Shown: piece by piece, positions 8,759 to 17,725 of the stretch
How positions within the stretch are numbered: the first letter of the stretch is position 1
Layout of the letters: every line of letters starts with the position of its first letter
DNA from: Bradyrhizobium sp. MOS003
Lineage (GTDB): Bacteria > Pseudomonadota > Alphaproteobacteria > Rhizobiales > Xanthobacteraceae
Direction of reading: 5' to 3'
Assembly (NCBI RefSeq): GCF_003020125.1
Contig: NZ_PYFW01000002.1
Location: forward strand, 1-64,000
DNA length: 64,000 nt
Made by a program: the position numbers and the translations under genes
Notes under the pieces: model-generated
Database searches by the model: none
Seen by the model: the letters and a program-made list of their open reading frames with translations, nothing else
What the model was told of the DNA's origin: nothing

Positions 8759-9042
8759 CAGAACCTCCAAAAATGACCTGACCCGAATGAGGAAAGCGTG
8801 AGCCTCAGGGAAAGCAACGCGGGCGAGTTCGATCACGATAGGCCAAGGGCCCTTCGCGAACTGTGGCCGAGATCACATTGCTCGCCGCGGCTTGGCGCAT
8901 CATAGACGCATGTCGAACGCAATGCCCACTACGGACACCAAGACATATACGACAAAGTGTTGGGCACATTCCGGAACCCGCACATTGCGCTGCGTGTTCC
9001 CTCGTCAACTGCTCTTCCAACCGTCCTTGTATGGAGACTGAA

Positions 9043-9276
9043 ATGCGTCGCACCATCCTCACCCTCGCCTCGTTCGCGGCCGTGATGGCCGCATTGGCCC
9101 CGACGGCCCAGGCTCACGCCACAAACGACAGGTACTGCCTGCAGGGCCGCATGTGGGGCTATCCCGGCAACTGCCAGTTCGCGAGCTATCAGCAGTGTCA
9201 GGCCTCCGCCTCCGGCACGTCGGCCTATTGCGGCATCAATCCGCGCTACGCCTATTCCCAGCAGCGCGCCTACTGA
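9043..9276 (+). CDS. DUF3551 small exported protein
   Basis: A 77-aa precursor. It has a signal peptide (MRRTILTLASFAAVMAALAPTAQA), then a short cysteine-containing domain: YCLQGRMWGYPGNCQF, YQQCQASASG, AYCGINPRYAY. The four cysteines and the GYPGNC and CGINPRYA phrases are typical of DUF3551, which is abundant in Bradyrhizobium. Paired disulfides in the periplasm are likely. GGAGA precedes the ATG at 9043; an ATG at 9031 is also in frame. Function unknown. Confidence 0.8.
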   Translation: MRRTILTLASFAAVMAALAPTAQAHATNDRYCLQGRMWGYPGNCQFASYQQCQASASGTSAYCGINPRYAYSQQRAY

Positions 9277-9505
9277 CGAGACGACGGCTGAAGACCTGCG
9301 GCGTGGGTGAAGACGCACGCCGTGCGCCAGGCGGACCAAGCCTCAGGCTTGGGCCGTCGCGTGTGGTGCTCACTTGCCACAACTCGTCGCGAACAGGCTG
9401 CACGTTCGAGGCTTGCGATTGCCCCGTTTCGGCAAGTCATGACAATTGGCGCCAGGATGCCTATTCCGATTCGCAGGGCATCGTGACAGGCAGGCCGGGG
9501 ACGTC

Positions 9506-10453
9506 GTGCACAAGGCAGCATTCATCGCATCCGGCCTTTTCATGCTCGCCGGTCCGGCAATCGCCGCCGATTTGCCTATCAAGGCCGTCAGGCCTGCCGA
9601 GCCGTTCAATCTCTGGCAGATCGAGGTCGGCGCAAGATACTGGTACAGCATCGGCCGCACTGCTTACGACTTGCACACCAGCGGCGCGCGATCCTCTCCG
9701 GTCATTTCGCGGCTCGACTATCACAACATGAGCACGCATTCGGGAGAGGTTTTCTTCCGGATCGACAGCCCCATGAAGTTTTTCGTGAAGGGCTATGGAG
9801 GCTTTGGAGGCATCACCGGCGGCACCATGAACGACGAGGATTTTCCGCCGTTCTTCAACGGGCCGTACACGAAGACGGAGAGCCAGACGCGCGGCTTCCT
9901 GGGTTACGCCAATCTCGATGTCGGCTATTCATTTTACGAGTCCCATCCCGTCAATGCGGAGCCGCGCCTTCGTCTGGGTGGTTTCGTCGGCTACCATTAC
10001 CGCGGCGAACTGGCCGACGCATGGGGCTGCCGGCAGACCGTGACCGGCGGCCAGATCTGCGAAGGTGCCGGCGCCCTCGCCGGCAACGTCAAGGTCATCA
10101 CCGAGCGCGACATCCTGCACACGGTGCGCGCGGGCGCCGTGGCCGATCTCTGGTTTACGCCGGCCCTCAAGCTGACCGTCGATGCCGCCTACACCTATTC
10201 CGACGTGAGAGCTTTCGACACGCACTACTTCACCTTCGGCACCGAGCCCTCTCGCGGGTACGGCCATGGCTTTCAGCTCGAGACGGTGATGTCCTACGCC
10301 GTTACGCCCAACGCAAATGTCGGAATCGGCGCCCGGTATTGGCACACCGGAATCAACGACTTCACGGAGCCTGCGAGCGGCGCAGCGGGGCAGGCGCAGA
10401 CCTATCAGGTCGACCGATACGGCACTTTCATCCAGAGCAGCTTCAGGTTCTGA
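9506..10453 (+). CDS. Outer-membrane beta-barrel protein
   Basis: About 315 aa. It has a signal peptide (KAAFIASGLFMLAGPAIAA) and alternating aromatic beta strands (WQIEVGARYWYS, YANLDVGYSFYES, LRLGGFVGYHYRG, LKLTVDAAYTYSDV, VGIGARYWHTGI). The C-terminus ends in Phe (FIQSSFRF), which is the usual outer-membrane insertion signal. The general layout recalls omptin-like or porin-like barrels, but I see no convincing protease residues. The GTG at 9506 is the best start by signal-peptide position; the open frame extends to 9446. Confidence 0.75.
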   Translation: MHKAAFIASGLFMLAGPAIAADLPIKAVRPAEPFNLWQIEVGARYWYSIGRTAYDLHTSGARSSPVISRLDYHNMSTHSGEVFFRIDSPMKFFVKGYGGFGGITGGTMNDEDFPPFFNGPYTKTESQTRGFLGYANLDVGYSFYESHPVNAEPRLRLGGFVGYHYRGELADAWGCRQTVTGGQICEGAGALAGNVKVITERDILHTVRAGAVADLWFTPALKLTVDAAYTYSDVRAFDTHYFTFGTEPSRGYGHGFQLETVMSYAVTPNANVGIGARYWHTGINDFTEPASGAAGQAQTYQVDRYGTFIQSSFRF

Positions 10454-10504
10454 GCGAGGAACCTTCGCCAGGGCCGCTCGGGGAACCGCCGTTCGCCAGT
10501 GCCC

Positions 10505-11023
10505 TCACGACTTCCCGGCAAGGTCTGCCTCGTTCAGCCGATCGGCAAACCACATCGCCAAGACCCGGTCGGGAATGCCGCCGAAATAAACGTCCGACAA
10601 CACGACGCCGGCTTTATCCAGCACCAGCAGCACGCCGATCGTGTAGGCGAACCAGACATGCGGATCGGTGAGCGCCCTCAGCTTGTGCTCGTCGTGCTCC
10701 AACGGTGTATGATTGCTGGCCTTGCGGATCTCCACGGTGAGCAGATTGTTCGGGATCTCCCGCTGGTGCACGGCGACGTCGGGATAGATCGACTTGCCGA
10801 GATGGTCGTCGGTCGAGATGATGGTGCCGTGCGGCAGATGCAGCGTGCGTTCGCCGAGCCGGTCGTAATTGCAGTCGACCGACCAGCCGGCGAACTGCTT
10901 CTCGAGATGCACGGCGAAGCGGTGCGTGACCGCGCGCTCGCCGACGTCCTTTTCGAACAGGAAGCCTTCGTGGGCATAGAAGTCCCGCAGCGCCGCGATC
11001 ACCTTGTTCAGCTCGGTCTGCAT
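10505..11023 (-). CDS. Possible PD-(D/E)XK-fold protein, hypothetical
   Basis: A 172-aa soluble protein. An N-terminal helix is followed by THRFAVHLEKQF, then a central IYPDVAVHQR and, about 12 residues later, NNLLTVEIRKAS. The spacing of PD and E-x-(R/K)-K resembles the PD-(D/E)XK nuclease core, although the usual ExK lysine is Arg here with a Lys next to it. A later segment (HKLRALTDPHVWFAYTIGVLLVLD) fits the following helix and strand. GGAGGC precedes the ATG. It has no nuclease or methylase partner nearby. Confidence 0.55.
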   Translation of the reverse strand: MQTELNKVIAALRDFYAHEGFLFEKDVGERAVTHRFAVHLEKQFAGWSVDCNYDRLGERTLHLPHGTIISTDDHLGKSIYPDVAVHQREIPNNLLTVEIRKASNHTPLEHDEHKLRALTDPHVWFAYTIGVLLVLDKAGVVLSDVYFGGIPDRVLAMWFADRLNEADLAGKS

Positions 11024-11060
11024 GATGCCTCCGGGCTCACCACGCGCACGCCAAAGTCAG

Positions 11061-11171
11061 TAGCCCGGATGGAGCGTAGCGCAATCCGGGTTCTCGCAAA
11101 ACGGCGTCCCGGATTACGCGGAGCCTGTCATCGGGCGGCGCTTTGCACCGACCCGTTGGCTCCATCCGGGC
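11061..11171. repeat. Palindromic intergenic repeat, family D (copy 1)
   Basis: It begins TAGCCCGGATGGAGCGTAGC and ends CTCCATCCGGGC. CGCAATCCGGG and CCCGGATTACGC form an inner pair. Related copies are at 24636-24712 and 33792-33873. Confidence 0.75.
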
Positions 11172-11210
11172 GACAAGAGGGCCTGAATTCGCGGCGCGAT
11201 CGGCCAGACC

Positions 11211-12758
11211 TTACATCTGCACTTCGATCAGCCGCGGACCCGGCTCGGCGACGGCCTCGGCCAGCGCCTTGTTGAACTCGTCGGCATTGGTGACGGCGCG
11301 GCCGGGCACGCCCATGCCCTTGGCCAGTGCTACGAAATCCAGCGTCGGACGGTCGAGCCGGAGCATGTCGTTGGCGCGCTGGCCGGGTTCGCCGGCGCCG
11401 ACATTGTCGAACTCGCCGCGCAGGATCTGGTAGATGCGGTTGGCGAACACGATGGTGACGATGTTGAGGTTCTCGCGGGCCTGCGTCCACAGCGACTGGA
11501 TCGTGTACATCGCGCTGCCGTCGCCGACCATGCAGATCACCTTGCGGTCCGGGCAGGCGATCGCGGCGCCGATCGACAGTGGGGTCGAGAAGCCGATCGA
11601 GCCGCCCATGTTCTGCAGCCAGTCGTGCGGGGCGGCAGCGGCGGTCGGCGGGAAGAAGGCGCGGCCGGTGGTCAGGGATTCGTCGACCAGGATCGCATTC
11701 TCCGGGATCGCGTACGCAATCGACTGCGCGATCGAAGCGTGGGTCAGCGCGCCGGTCGGCTTGACCAGTTCCTGCAGCGCCTGCGGCTTGACGTCCTTGG
11801 CGCTGGCCTTCACCGCGCCGGCGAGCGCTTCGAGCGCGGCGACCGAGTTCTCGCCCCAGGCGGTCATGCGATGCACGTCGCAACCTTCGGGCCGCAGCAC
11901 GCTCGGCTTGTTCGGATAGGCGAAGAACGCCACGGGATCGTCGGACTCGACCAGCACGATGTGACGGAACTTGGCCAGCATCGGCAGGGCCTGATCGATG
12001 ACATAGTGGATGCGGTCGATCGAGTAACGGCCGCGGCCGCGCGCCATCCTGGGCCGGAAGGTCGGGCCCATCACGGTGCAGCCGGTCTTGGCGGCGATGC
12101 GCTCGGCCAGCGCCAGGCCCTGCTCGGAGAGCGCGCTGCCGGTCATCAGCAAGAGCGTGCCCTCGCCGTCGCCATGCAGGATCTTTGCGGCCTGCTCGAC
12201 CGCCTGCGGCGAATAGCTCGCACGCTGCTGCTCGGCGGGCACCTCGGCGATGCCGTCGGCCTCGTTCCAGGCGGTGTCGGCCGGCAGGATCAGGGTCGCG
12301 ATCTGCGGCGGCGCGCTCTTGGCGGCGGCGATCGCGGCGGCGCCGTCGGCGGCAACCGATTTGGCATCCGGCGAGGTGCGGACCCAGGACGACATCGGCC
12401 GGGCCAGGCCCTCGATGTCGGAGGTCAACGGCGCGTTGAAGCCGATGTGGTAGACGGCGTGCTGGCCGACGATGTTGACGATGCCGGAATTGGCCTTCTT
12501 GGCGTTATGCAGATTGGCAAGGCCGTTGGCGAGGCCGGGGCCGAGATGCAGCAGCGTCGAGGCGGGCGTGCCCTTCATGCGGAAATAGCCGTCGGCGGCG
12601 CCGGTCACCACGCCCTCGAACAGGCCGAGCACGCAGCGCATGCCGGGCACGCGGTCGAGGGCTGCGACAAAATGCATCTCGGAGGTACCTGGATTGGTGA
12701 AGCAGACATCCACCCCACCCTTGACCATCGTCCGCACCAGGCTTTCCGCACCGTTCAT
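11211..12758 (-). CDS. Acetolactate-synthase-like TPP-dependent enzyme
   Basis: A 515-aa three-domain thiamine-diphosphate enzyme. The N-terminal PYR domain contains FTNPGTSEMHF, the activating Glu in LGLFEGVVTGAADGYFRM, and HLGPGLANGLANLHNA. The C-terminal PP domain has GDGSAMYTIQSLWTQA, with the cofactor-binding GDG and the downstream N (VFANRIYQIL). Family members decarboxylate 2-oxoacids; many are annotated acetolactate synthase large subunit, but no small subunit is adjacent. GGGAG precedes the ATG at 12758; the frame is open 15 codons earlier. The substrate is unproven. Confidence 0.8.
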   Translation of the reverse strand: MNGAESLVRTMVKGGVDVCFTNPGTSEMHFVAALDRVPGMRCVLGLFEGVVTGAADGYFRMKGTPASTLLHLGPGLANGLANLHNAKKANSGIVNIVGQHAVYHIGFNAPLTSDIEGLARPMSSWVRTSPDAKSVAADGAAAIAAAKSAPPQIATLILPADTAWNEADGIAEVPAEQQRASYSPQAVEQAAKILHGDGEGTLLLMTGSALSEQGLALAERIAAKTGCTVMGPTFRPRMARGRGRYSIDRIHYVIDQALPMLAKFRHIVLVESDDPVAFFAYPNKPSVLRPEGCDVHRMTAWGENSVAALEALAGAVKASAKDVKPQALQELVKPTGALTHASIAQSIAYAIPENAILVDESLTTGRAFFPPTAAAAPHDWLQNMGGSIGFSTPLSIGAAIACPDRKVICMVGDGSAMYTIQSLWTQARENLNIVTIVFANRIYQILRGEFDNVGAGEPGQRANDMLRLDRPTLDFVALAKGMGVPGRAVTNADEFNKALAEAVAEPGPRLIEVQM

Positions 12759-13004
12759 CCGCAAGCTCCCGCAACCGCCATATCCAGAGTTCCGTTTGAT
12801 CAATCATTGTTCGCTCGTCCCGTCAAAGCAATAGGCGGCATCGCGGCCCTGCCCCGCGCGGGTTTGGCTAACGCTTTTCGGCAAATGCATGGTTGCGATT
12901 TGATAACGCCTGTGCCGGATGATCCCTCACGGGGCCGTGGCTTGCGAAAAGCCCGCAAATATGGCCTGTGGCCCTTGTTGAATCGATTTTTGCTGGGGGA
13001 AACA

Positions 13005-13583
13005 ATGATCCGGTTTTTTGCCGCTCCGATTGCCGCCATCGCACTGCTGTCGGCCATGGCGGGCGGCGCACGCGCCGAGGAGTTCGACTCGCGTGACATC
13101 ATGGGCGGCGGCCCGAATTTCTTCCGCGGCGGTTCCAGCCCGATCCCCCGCACCACCGTCATGTACAACGGCAATTACGCTCCCGGCACCATTGTCGTGA
13201 ACACCACGGAGCGCCGGCTCTATTTGGTGCTCCAGAATGGCCAGGCCTTGCGCTACGGCATCGGCGTCGGCCGCGACGGCTTCCGCTGGGGCGGGGTCCA
13301 CAAGATCACCGCCAAGAAGGAATGGCCGGACTGGACGCCGCCGTCGCAGATGCTGGCCCGCCGCCCCGATTTGCCGCGCCACATGAAGGGCGGCATCGAC
13401 AATCCGCTCGGGGCGCGCGCGATGTATCTGGGCTCGACGCTGTACCGCATCCACGGCTCCAACGAGCCGGAGACGATCGGCCAGGCGGTCTCCTCCGGCT
13501 GTTTCCGCATGACCAATGACGACGTCAGCGATCTCTACGGCCGTGTCGGGGTCGGCACCACGGTGGTGGTGCTGAACAACTAG
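13005..13583 (+). CDS. L,D-transpeptidase (YkuD domain)
   Basis: A 192-aa exported protein with a signal peptide (residues 1-24). The YkuD domain follows: IVVNTTERRLYLV, then the active site with His150 in YRIHGSN and Cys166 in SSGCFRM. The usual SHGC is SSGC here. Such enzymes cross-link peptidoglycan stems (3-3 links) or attach proteins to it in the periplasm. GGGGGA precedes the ATG at 13005. A much longer open frame runs upstream but is antisense to the TPP gene and not real. Confidence 0.88.
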   Translation: MIRFFAAPIAAIALLSAMAGGARAEEFDSRDIMGGGPNFFRGGSSPIPRTTVMYNGNYAPGTIVVNTTERRLYLVLQNGQALRYGIGVGRDGFRWGGVHKITAKKEWPDWTPPSQMLARRPDLPRHMKGGIDNPLGARAMYLGSTLYRIHGSNEPETIGQAVSSGCFRMTNDDVSDLYGRVGVGTTVVVLNN

Positions 13584-13600
13584 GGCGCACCGGCGGTGCG

Positions 13601-13718
13601 CTCCCTCTCCCGCTTGCGGGAGAGGGTCTGGGAGAGGGTGTCTCAGCAGTGGGACTCCCCAAGAGGAGAGAGCCCTCACCCCCGCCTTCGGCGCGACCTC
13701 TCCCGCAAGCGGGAGAGG
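13601..13718. repeat. Palindromic intergenic repeat, family B (copy 1)
   Basis: CTCCCTCTCCCGCTTGCGGG at the left and CTCTCCCGCAAGCGGGAGAG at the right are each self-complementary and also pair with each other. The middle carries GCCCTCACCC and CCGCCTTCGGCG. Related copies are at 21124-21268, 26124-26268, 39560-39709 and 43366-43485. Confidence 0.9.
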
Positions 13719-13838
13719 TTTGAGCAAGACCGCGGCTCCAGCTGGATCACGACAAATCACGCTGCATGCCGGAACCCGCAGGCCGCGTGAATCTGCGGTC
13801 TTGTGCGCGCGATGTGAATACGGCAGCGTCGCACGACG

Positions 13839-14654
13839 ATGAGCGCATTGAATCCGCCCTCGGCTTCCCTTCGCATCGCGCTGCTGGCGTTCGCCGCGCT
13901 CGCATGCGCGCCTGCCCCCGCAACCCCGGCGGCGGCGGGCGAATTGCCCGCGGTCGCCTCGCGCCAGCGCGTCGAGAAGAAGAATTTTACCGACGGCGAG
14001 ATCGTGGAGGGCTTCCTGAAGACGGCATTCGGCGCCGAATATCATCTCGCCGGCCGCGTCGACCGCATCCGCAAATTCGACGGACCGGTGCGCGTGTTCG
14101 CCGAGAGCGACCGCGCCGACCGCAAGACGCAGCTCGCCAAGGTCGTGGCCGACATCGGCAAGCGCGTGCAGCATCTCGACATCGCCATGATCGACAGCAA
14201 CGAAGCGGCCAACGTGCGGGTGAAGCTGGTGCGCGACCGCGACCTGTTCCGCACCCTCACCAGCTTCTACGGTGCCGAGAAGGCGCGCGAGATCCGCACC
14301 TCGCTCGACCCCCAATGCCTGTCCGGCTTCCGCAAGAACGACAATTTCGAGATCGAGCATTCCGACGTCATCCTCACCGTCGACAACGGCGATTTCGTCT
14401 TCCTCGACTGCGCCTATGAGGAGCTGTTGCAATCGCTCGGGCCCATCAACGACACCGCGAGCGTGCCCTGGACCATGTTCAACGACAACGTCTCGATGGG
14501 TTATTTCGACGTCTACGACCAGTACATCCTCAATCTTCTGTACGACCCCCGCATCAAGGCGGGCATGACCGTCACCGAGGTCAAGGCGGTGCTGCCCACC
14601 GTGCTCGCCGACGTGCGCAGCTGGGTGAAGCAGGTGAATGATTTGAAGGAGTGA
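13839..14654 (+). CDS. DUF2927 domain-containing exported protein
   Basis: A 271-aa protein. The N-terminal 34 residues form an Ala-rich signal peptide. The DUF2927 body contains the motifs CLSGFRKNDNFEIEHSDVIL, DCAYEELLQSLGPINDT and SVPWTMFNDN, which mark the family. Two cysteines (in QCLSGF and LDCAYEE) may pair. The function of DUF2927 is unknown; an export signal suggests the periplasm. It converges on the PLP-enzyme operon with an 8-base gap. Confidence 0.8.
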   Translation: MSALNPPSASLRIALLAFAALACAPAPATPAAAGELPAVASRQRVEKKNFTDGEIVEGFLKTAFGAEYHLAGRVDRIRKFDGPVRVFAESDRADRKTQLAKVVADIGKRVQHLDIAMIDSNEAANVRVKLVRDRDLFRTLTSFYGAEKAREIRTSLDPQCLSGFRKNDNFEIEHSDVILTVDNGDFVFLDCAYEELLQSLGPINDTASVPWTMFNDNVSMGYFDVYDQYILNLLYDPRIKAGMTVTEVKAVLPTVLADVRSWVKQVNDLKE

Positions 14655-14662
14655 GGTGCCTG

Positions 14663-15802
14663 CTACCAGCCGTTGACGCGCGGCCAGACTGCGCTGACGG
14701 CGCCGGCAGCATCGAGCACGTGATAGCGATCATATTGCGCGCCGGTGGCGCAGGCGTGGTTGGTGAGGATGCGGATCCGTGTGCCGATCGGCAGGTCGGG
14801 CAGCCCGGCCGTCGCGCCTTTGCGCAACGCCACGATGCCGTGCTCCTGATTGGCGTCGGCCACGACGAGATCGGGATAGGGCTGCCCGGCGAGATCGCAG
14901 ACCAGCCCATAGCCCTGATCGACCGCCTGCTTTGCCGTGCCGCGATCGCGCGACAGCGCCATCCAGCCGGCATCGACGATGATCCAGCCTTTCGCCTTCT
15001 GGTGTCCGATCACGGTGGCCAGCACCGACAGCGCGATGTCGCCGACATCGACCGAGCTGACGCCGGCCTGATAGAGATCGCCGAACATGAAGACGCCGGC
15101 GCGCACCTCGGTGACTCCCGTGAGATCGCGCGCGTAGCGCGCGGTCGGTGTCGAGCCGACGCTGACGATCGGGCACGGCAGGCCCGCGCTGCGCAGCGCA
15201 TTGGCCGCGGTCACGGCCGCGATGCGTTCGGCCTCGGCGGCATCCGCAATCGCCGGGGGATCGCTCAGCGCATAGCTGTCGCCGGCATGGAGCAGCACGC
15301 CGCGCAGGGCCGCACCGCCCGCGACGAGACGCCGGCCGATGGCGGCGAGCGTTGCCGCATCGGCTGGCGCGACACCGGAGCGGTGGCCGTCCGCATCGAC
15401 CTCGATCAAGGCCGGGATGGCATCGCCGGTGCGTGTCGCATGTGCGGCGACGGCATCGGCCTGCTCGATGCTGTCGAGGATCACGGCGAGGTCGGCGCCG
15501 GCGGCTCGGATGGAAGAGACGCGCGGCAGCTTGGCGGGGGCGATGCCGACGGCGTAGATCATGTCGCGCACGCCGCCGGCGGCAAAGTATTCCGCCTCGC
15601 GCAAGGTCGAGACCGTTGCCGGCCCTGCCGGCGAACTCATCGCGATCCGCGCGACGTCGAGCGATTTCGCGGTCTTCAGGTGCGGACGGAAGGCGACGCC
15701 GAGCTGGCCGAGATGCACCTTCATCCGCGCGACATTGGCGCGGAGCCGCGCCTCGTCGAGCAGCAGGCAGGGCGTTTCGAGCTCCATCACATCAGCGGGC
15801 AT
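14663..15802 (-). CDS. DSD1-family PLP enzyme (D-serine/D-threonine-type)
   Basis: A 379-aa fold-III PLP enzyme. TPCLLLDEARLRANVARM and FRPHLKTAKSLD, with the PLP-binding lysine in HLKT, open the alanine-racemase-like barrel. A later section has the C-terminal beta domain and DAGWMALSRDRG, EHGIV and LTNHAC, matching the metal-ligand His and Cys of D-serine dehydratase and D-threonine aldolase. These enzymes act on D-beta-hydroxy amino acids. It is the third gene of a three-gene operon. The start at 15802 overlaps the regulator by 11 bases; starts at 15808 and 15787 are alternatives. Confidence 0.85.
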   Translation of the reverse strand: MPADVMELETPCLLLDEARLRANVARMKVHLGQLGVAFRPHLKTAKSLDVARIAMSSPAGPATVSTLREAEYFAAGGVRDMIYAVGIAPAKLPRVSSIRAAGADLAVILDSIEQADAVAAHATRTGDAIPALIEVDADGHRSGVAPADAATLAAIGRRLVAGGAALRGVLLHAGDSYALSDPPAIADAAEAERIAAVTAANALRSAGLPCPIVSVGSTPTARYARDLTGVTEVRAGVFMFGDLYQAGVSSVDVGDIALSVLATVIGHQKAKGWIIVDAGWMALSRDRGTAKQAVDQGYGLVCDLAGQPYPDLVVADANQEHGIVALRKGATAGLPDLPIGTRIRILTNHACATGAQYDRYHVLDAAGAVSAVWPRVNGW

Positions 15803-16445
15803 CGGCATACACCGTGGCACGCGACACCCCGAGATGGGCGGCGATGATGTCCGAGGCGCGGCGCACCTCCATGCAGCCGGCCTCGCGCAGCTCGCGCAGG
15901 AGAACGCGGCGATCTTCCGTGGCCAGCGCGCGCGGCGTGGTGGCGCGGCGCGCGGCGAACTGGTCGATCTGGGCGCGGATGGCCTCGGCGCCGACGGGAT
16001 TGATCGACTCGCGCGGGGTGCTTTGCGTATCGACGCTGACGAACTGGCCGATGGCGCTCTGCAGACCCTGGAAAAGGGTGAGATCGACGTTGAGGCAGAG
16101 CGCGGCGACGTAAGCCCCGTCCGCGCCCTTGATGCCGATCGACGTGCTCTTGGCCTGCCGGCCGTCGGCAAAGCTGTTGGCGTAGTTCGAGATCACCTGC
16201 GCATAGTCGGGATCAGCGATGCGGGCGAGGCCAAGCTCGGTCGCGGGCTGGCCAACCTTGCGGCCCGAGAGGTTGTTGTGAATGGCGACGATCGCCTGCC
16301 GGGGATCAGTGAGATCGTGAAGCACGACCTCGCAGAACGGCGCGAAAGTTTCGCCGAGGCCCTGCGCGACCTGCCGAAGCTGATCGAACAGCAGCTTCTG
16401 CTCGGGGGTGGTCTTGCGCGCTACGGCGCTCTTGCTGCGGCTCAT
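15792..16445 (-). CDS. YheO/DauR-type transcriptional regulator
   Basis: A 217-aa protein. The N-terminal YheO-like PAS domain has LHDLTDPRQAIVAIHNNLSGRKVG, SNYANSF.DGRQAKSTSIGI and ALCLNVDLT. The C-terminal HTH carries AAHLGVSRATVYADAR. Family members sense small molecules; DauR controls D-arginine use. Placement between two amino-acid PLP enzymes, with 9 bases to the first and an overlap with the second, suggests it regulates this operon in response to the substrate. Confidence 0.8.
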   Translation of the reverse strand: MSRSKSAVARKTTPEQKLLFDQLRQVAQGLGETFAPFCEVVLHDLTDPRQAIVAIHNNLSGRKVGQPATELGLARIADPDYAQVISNYANSFADGRQAKSTSIGIKGADGAYVAALCLNVDLTLFQGLQSAIGQFVSVDTQSTPRESINPVGAEAIRAQIDQFAARRATTPRALATEDRRVLLRELREAGCMEVRRASDIIAAHLGVSRATVYADAR

Positions 16446-16454
16446 CGCGCGGCC

Positions 16455-17582
16455 CTAGTGCACGAGATCGGCGACGGTGGTTGCCGCCTTGAGGCCAGTG
16501 CCGGTGAGGACCGCCACACTGGTCTCGTTCGCCTTGATGGCGCCGGAGGCCGAGAGCTTGTCGAGTGCCGCAGCCGCGCTGGCGCTGGTCGGCTCGGCAA
16601 ACAAGCCTTGTCGCGCCAGGCGGCGCAGGGCGGCGACGATCTCGTCCTCGGCAAGCGCGACGGTGCCGCCGCCGCTCTCGCGCAGGGCCGCGATGATCTC
16701 GCGCAGGCGCAGGGGATTCTTGATCGCCGTACCCTCGGCGATGGTCTTGCTCACCTCGCGCGCCACGGGCGTATCGACGCCGGCCTTGAAGCTTGCATCG
16801 ATCGGCGAGCAGTTCAGTGGCTGCGCCGCGAACAGCCGCGGCAGCTTTGTGATCTGGCCGGCCTTCCTGAGCTCGCGGAAGCCGAAGGCGCAGCCGAGCA
16901 GGCTCGAGCCGGCGCCGACGGGAACGATGACGTTGTCGGGCGCGCGGAAACCAAGATCCTCCCAGATTTCATAGGCGAGCGATTTGGTGCCCTCCAGAAA
17001 CAAGGGCTGCCAGTTGTGGCTGGCGTAAAAAGTCCGGCTCGACTGTCGAATGGCCTCGGCCTCCGACTCCTCACGCGGCCCCTCCACGAGTTGAACCGTC
17101 GCCCCATAGGCTCGCACCTGCGCGATCTTGGCCGGCGACGTCGAGGCCGGCGCCAGGATCTTGACGCGCATGCCGCCGGCAGCGCCGATGCCGGCCATCG
17201 AAGAGCCGCCATTGCCGGAGGAGTCTTCCAGAATGGCGTCGACGCCGATCTGGCGCAGGAACGACAGCATCACCGCCGAGCCGCGATCCTTGAAGCTGCC
17301 GGTCGGGTTGAACCATTCGAGCTTGAAGAACGGCCGCAAATCACCCCACGCCTGCTGGACCAGCGGCGTACAACCCTCGCCGAGCGTGATCGGGCTCTCG
17401 ATCTCGACCGGCAGCGCCGCGCGGTAGCGCCAGAGCGATCGCGCGCGACCGTCGATGTCCTCGCGCGAAATGCCCGCCCCCGGCGTCACCAGCAACGGCG
17501 TGCGCTCGTCCGAGCACCAGCGCGGCTGGTCGAGGGGATAGAGCCTTCCATTGCGGGGATCGAAATAGCTGGCGGCGGACAT
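16455..17582 (-). CDS. Threonine-synthase-like PLP-dependent enzyme
   Basis: A 375-aa fold-II PLP enzyme. NPTGSFKDRGSAVM contains the Schiff-base lysine (about residue 99). EDSSGNGGSSMAGIGAAGG is the phosphate-binding region, and a second Gly-rich stretch (PVGAGSSLLGCAFG) follows. The C-terminal end has LTGTGLKA. It resembles threonine synthase and related dehydratases, but the neighbour genes suggest a beta-hydroxyamino-acid or D-amino-acid pathway instead of threonine biosynthesis. It is the first gene of its operon; a palindrome lies 24 bases upstream. Confidence 0.75.
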   Translation of the reverse strand: MSAASYFDPRNGRLYPLDQPRWCSDERTPLLVTPGAGISREDIDGRARSLWRYRAALPVEIESPITLGEGCTPLVQQAWGDLRPFFKLEWFNPTGSFKDRGSAVMLSFLRQIGVDAILEDSSGNGGSSMAGIGAAGGMRVKILAPASTSPAKIAQVRAYGATVQLVEGPREESEAEAIRQSSRTFYASHNWQPLFLEGTKSLAYEIWEDLGFRAPDNVIVPVGAGSSLLGCAFGFRELRKAGQITKLPRLFAAQPLNCSPIDASFKAGVDTPVAREVSKTIAEGTAIKNPLRLREIIAALRESGGGTVALAEDEIVAALRRLARQGLFAEPTSASAAAALDKLSASGAIKANETSVAVLTGTGLKAATTVADLVH

Positions 17583-17605
17583 GGCGTTCTCCTGCGGTCT
17601 ATACG

Positions 17606-17621
17606 ATATGTCTGAACATAT
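17606..17621. promoter_or_regulatory. Candidate operator upstream of the PLP operon
   Basis: A perfect inverted repeat ATATGT-N4-ACATAT, 24 bases before the start of the threonine-synthase-like gene. It lies in AT-richer DNA than its surroundings. A plausible site for the YheO-type regulator of this operon, though no binding evidence exists. Confidence 0.4.
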
Positions 17622-17725
17622 ACAATTTGTCCAGCCATCCGATTGGAGGCAGCCAGGCCGAGCCGAATGCGCTAACGGAGATTGTGCTTCGCTGAAGCGC
17701 GCAGGAATGAATTGGGTTGCTCGTC

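Noticed and set aside
11625..13583. A 652-aa plus-strand frame that includes the L,D-transpeptidase.
   Set aside because: Its first two-thirds is antisense to the TPP enzyme gene and only the last 192 codons carry a signal peptide and YkuD domain.
15561..17615. A 684-aa plus-strand frame opposite the PLP operon.
   Set aside because: It covers the antisense of three recognised enzymes, with Arg-rich, low-complexity composition.
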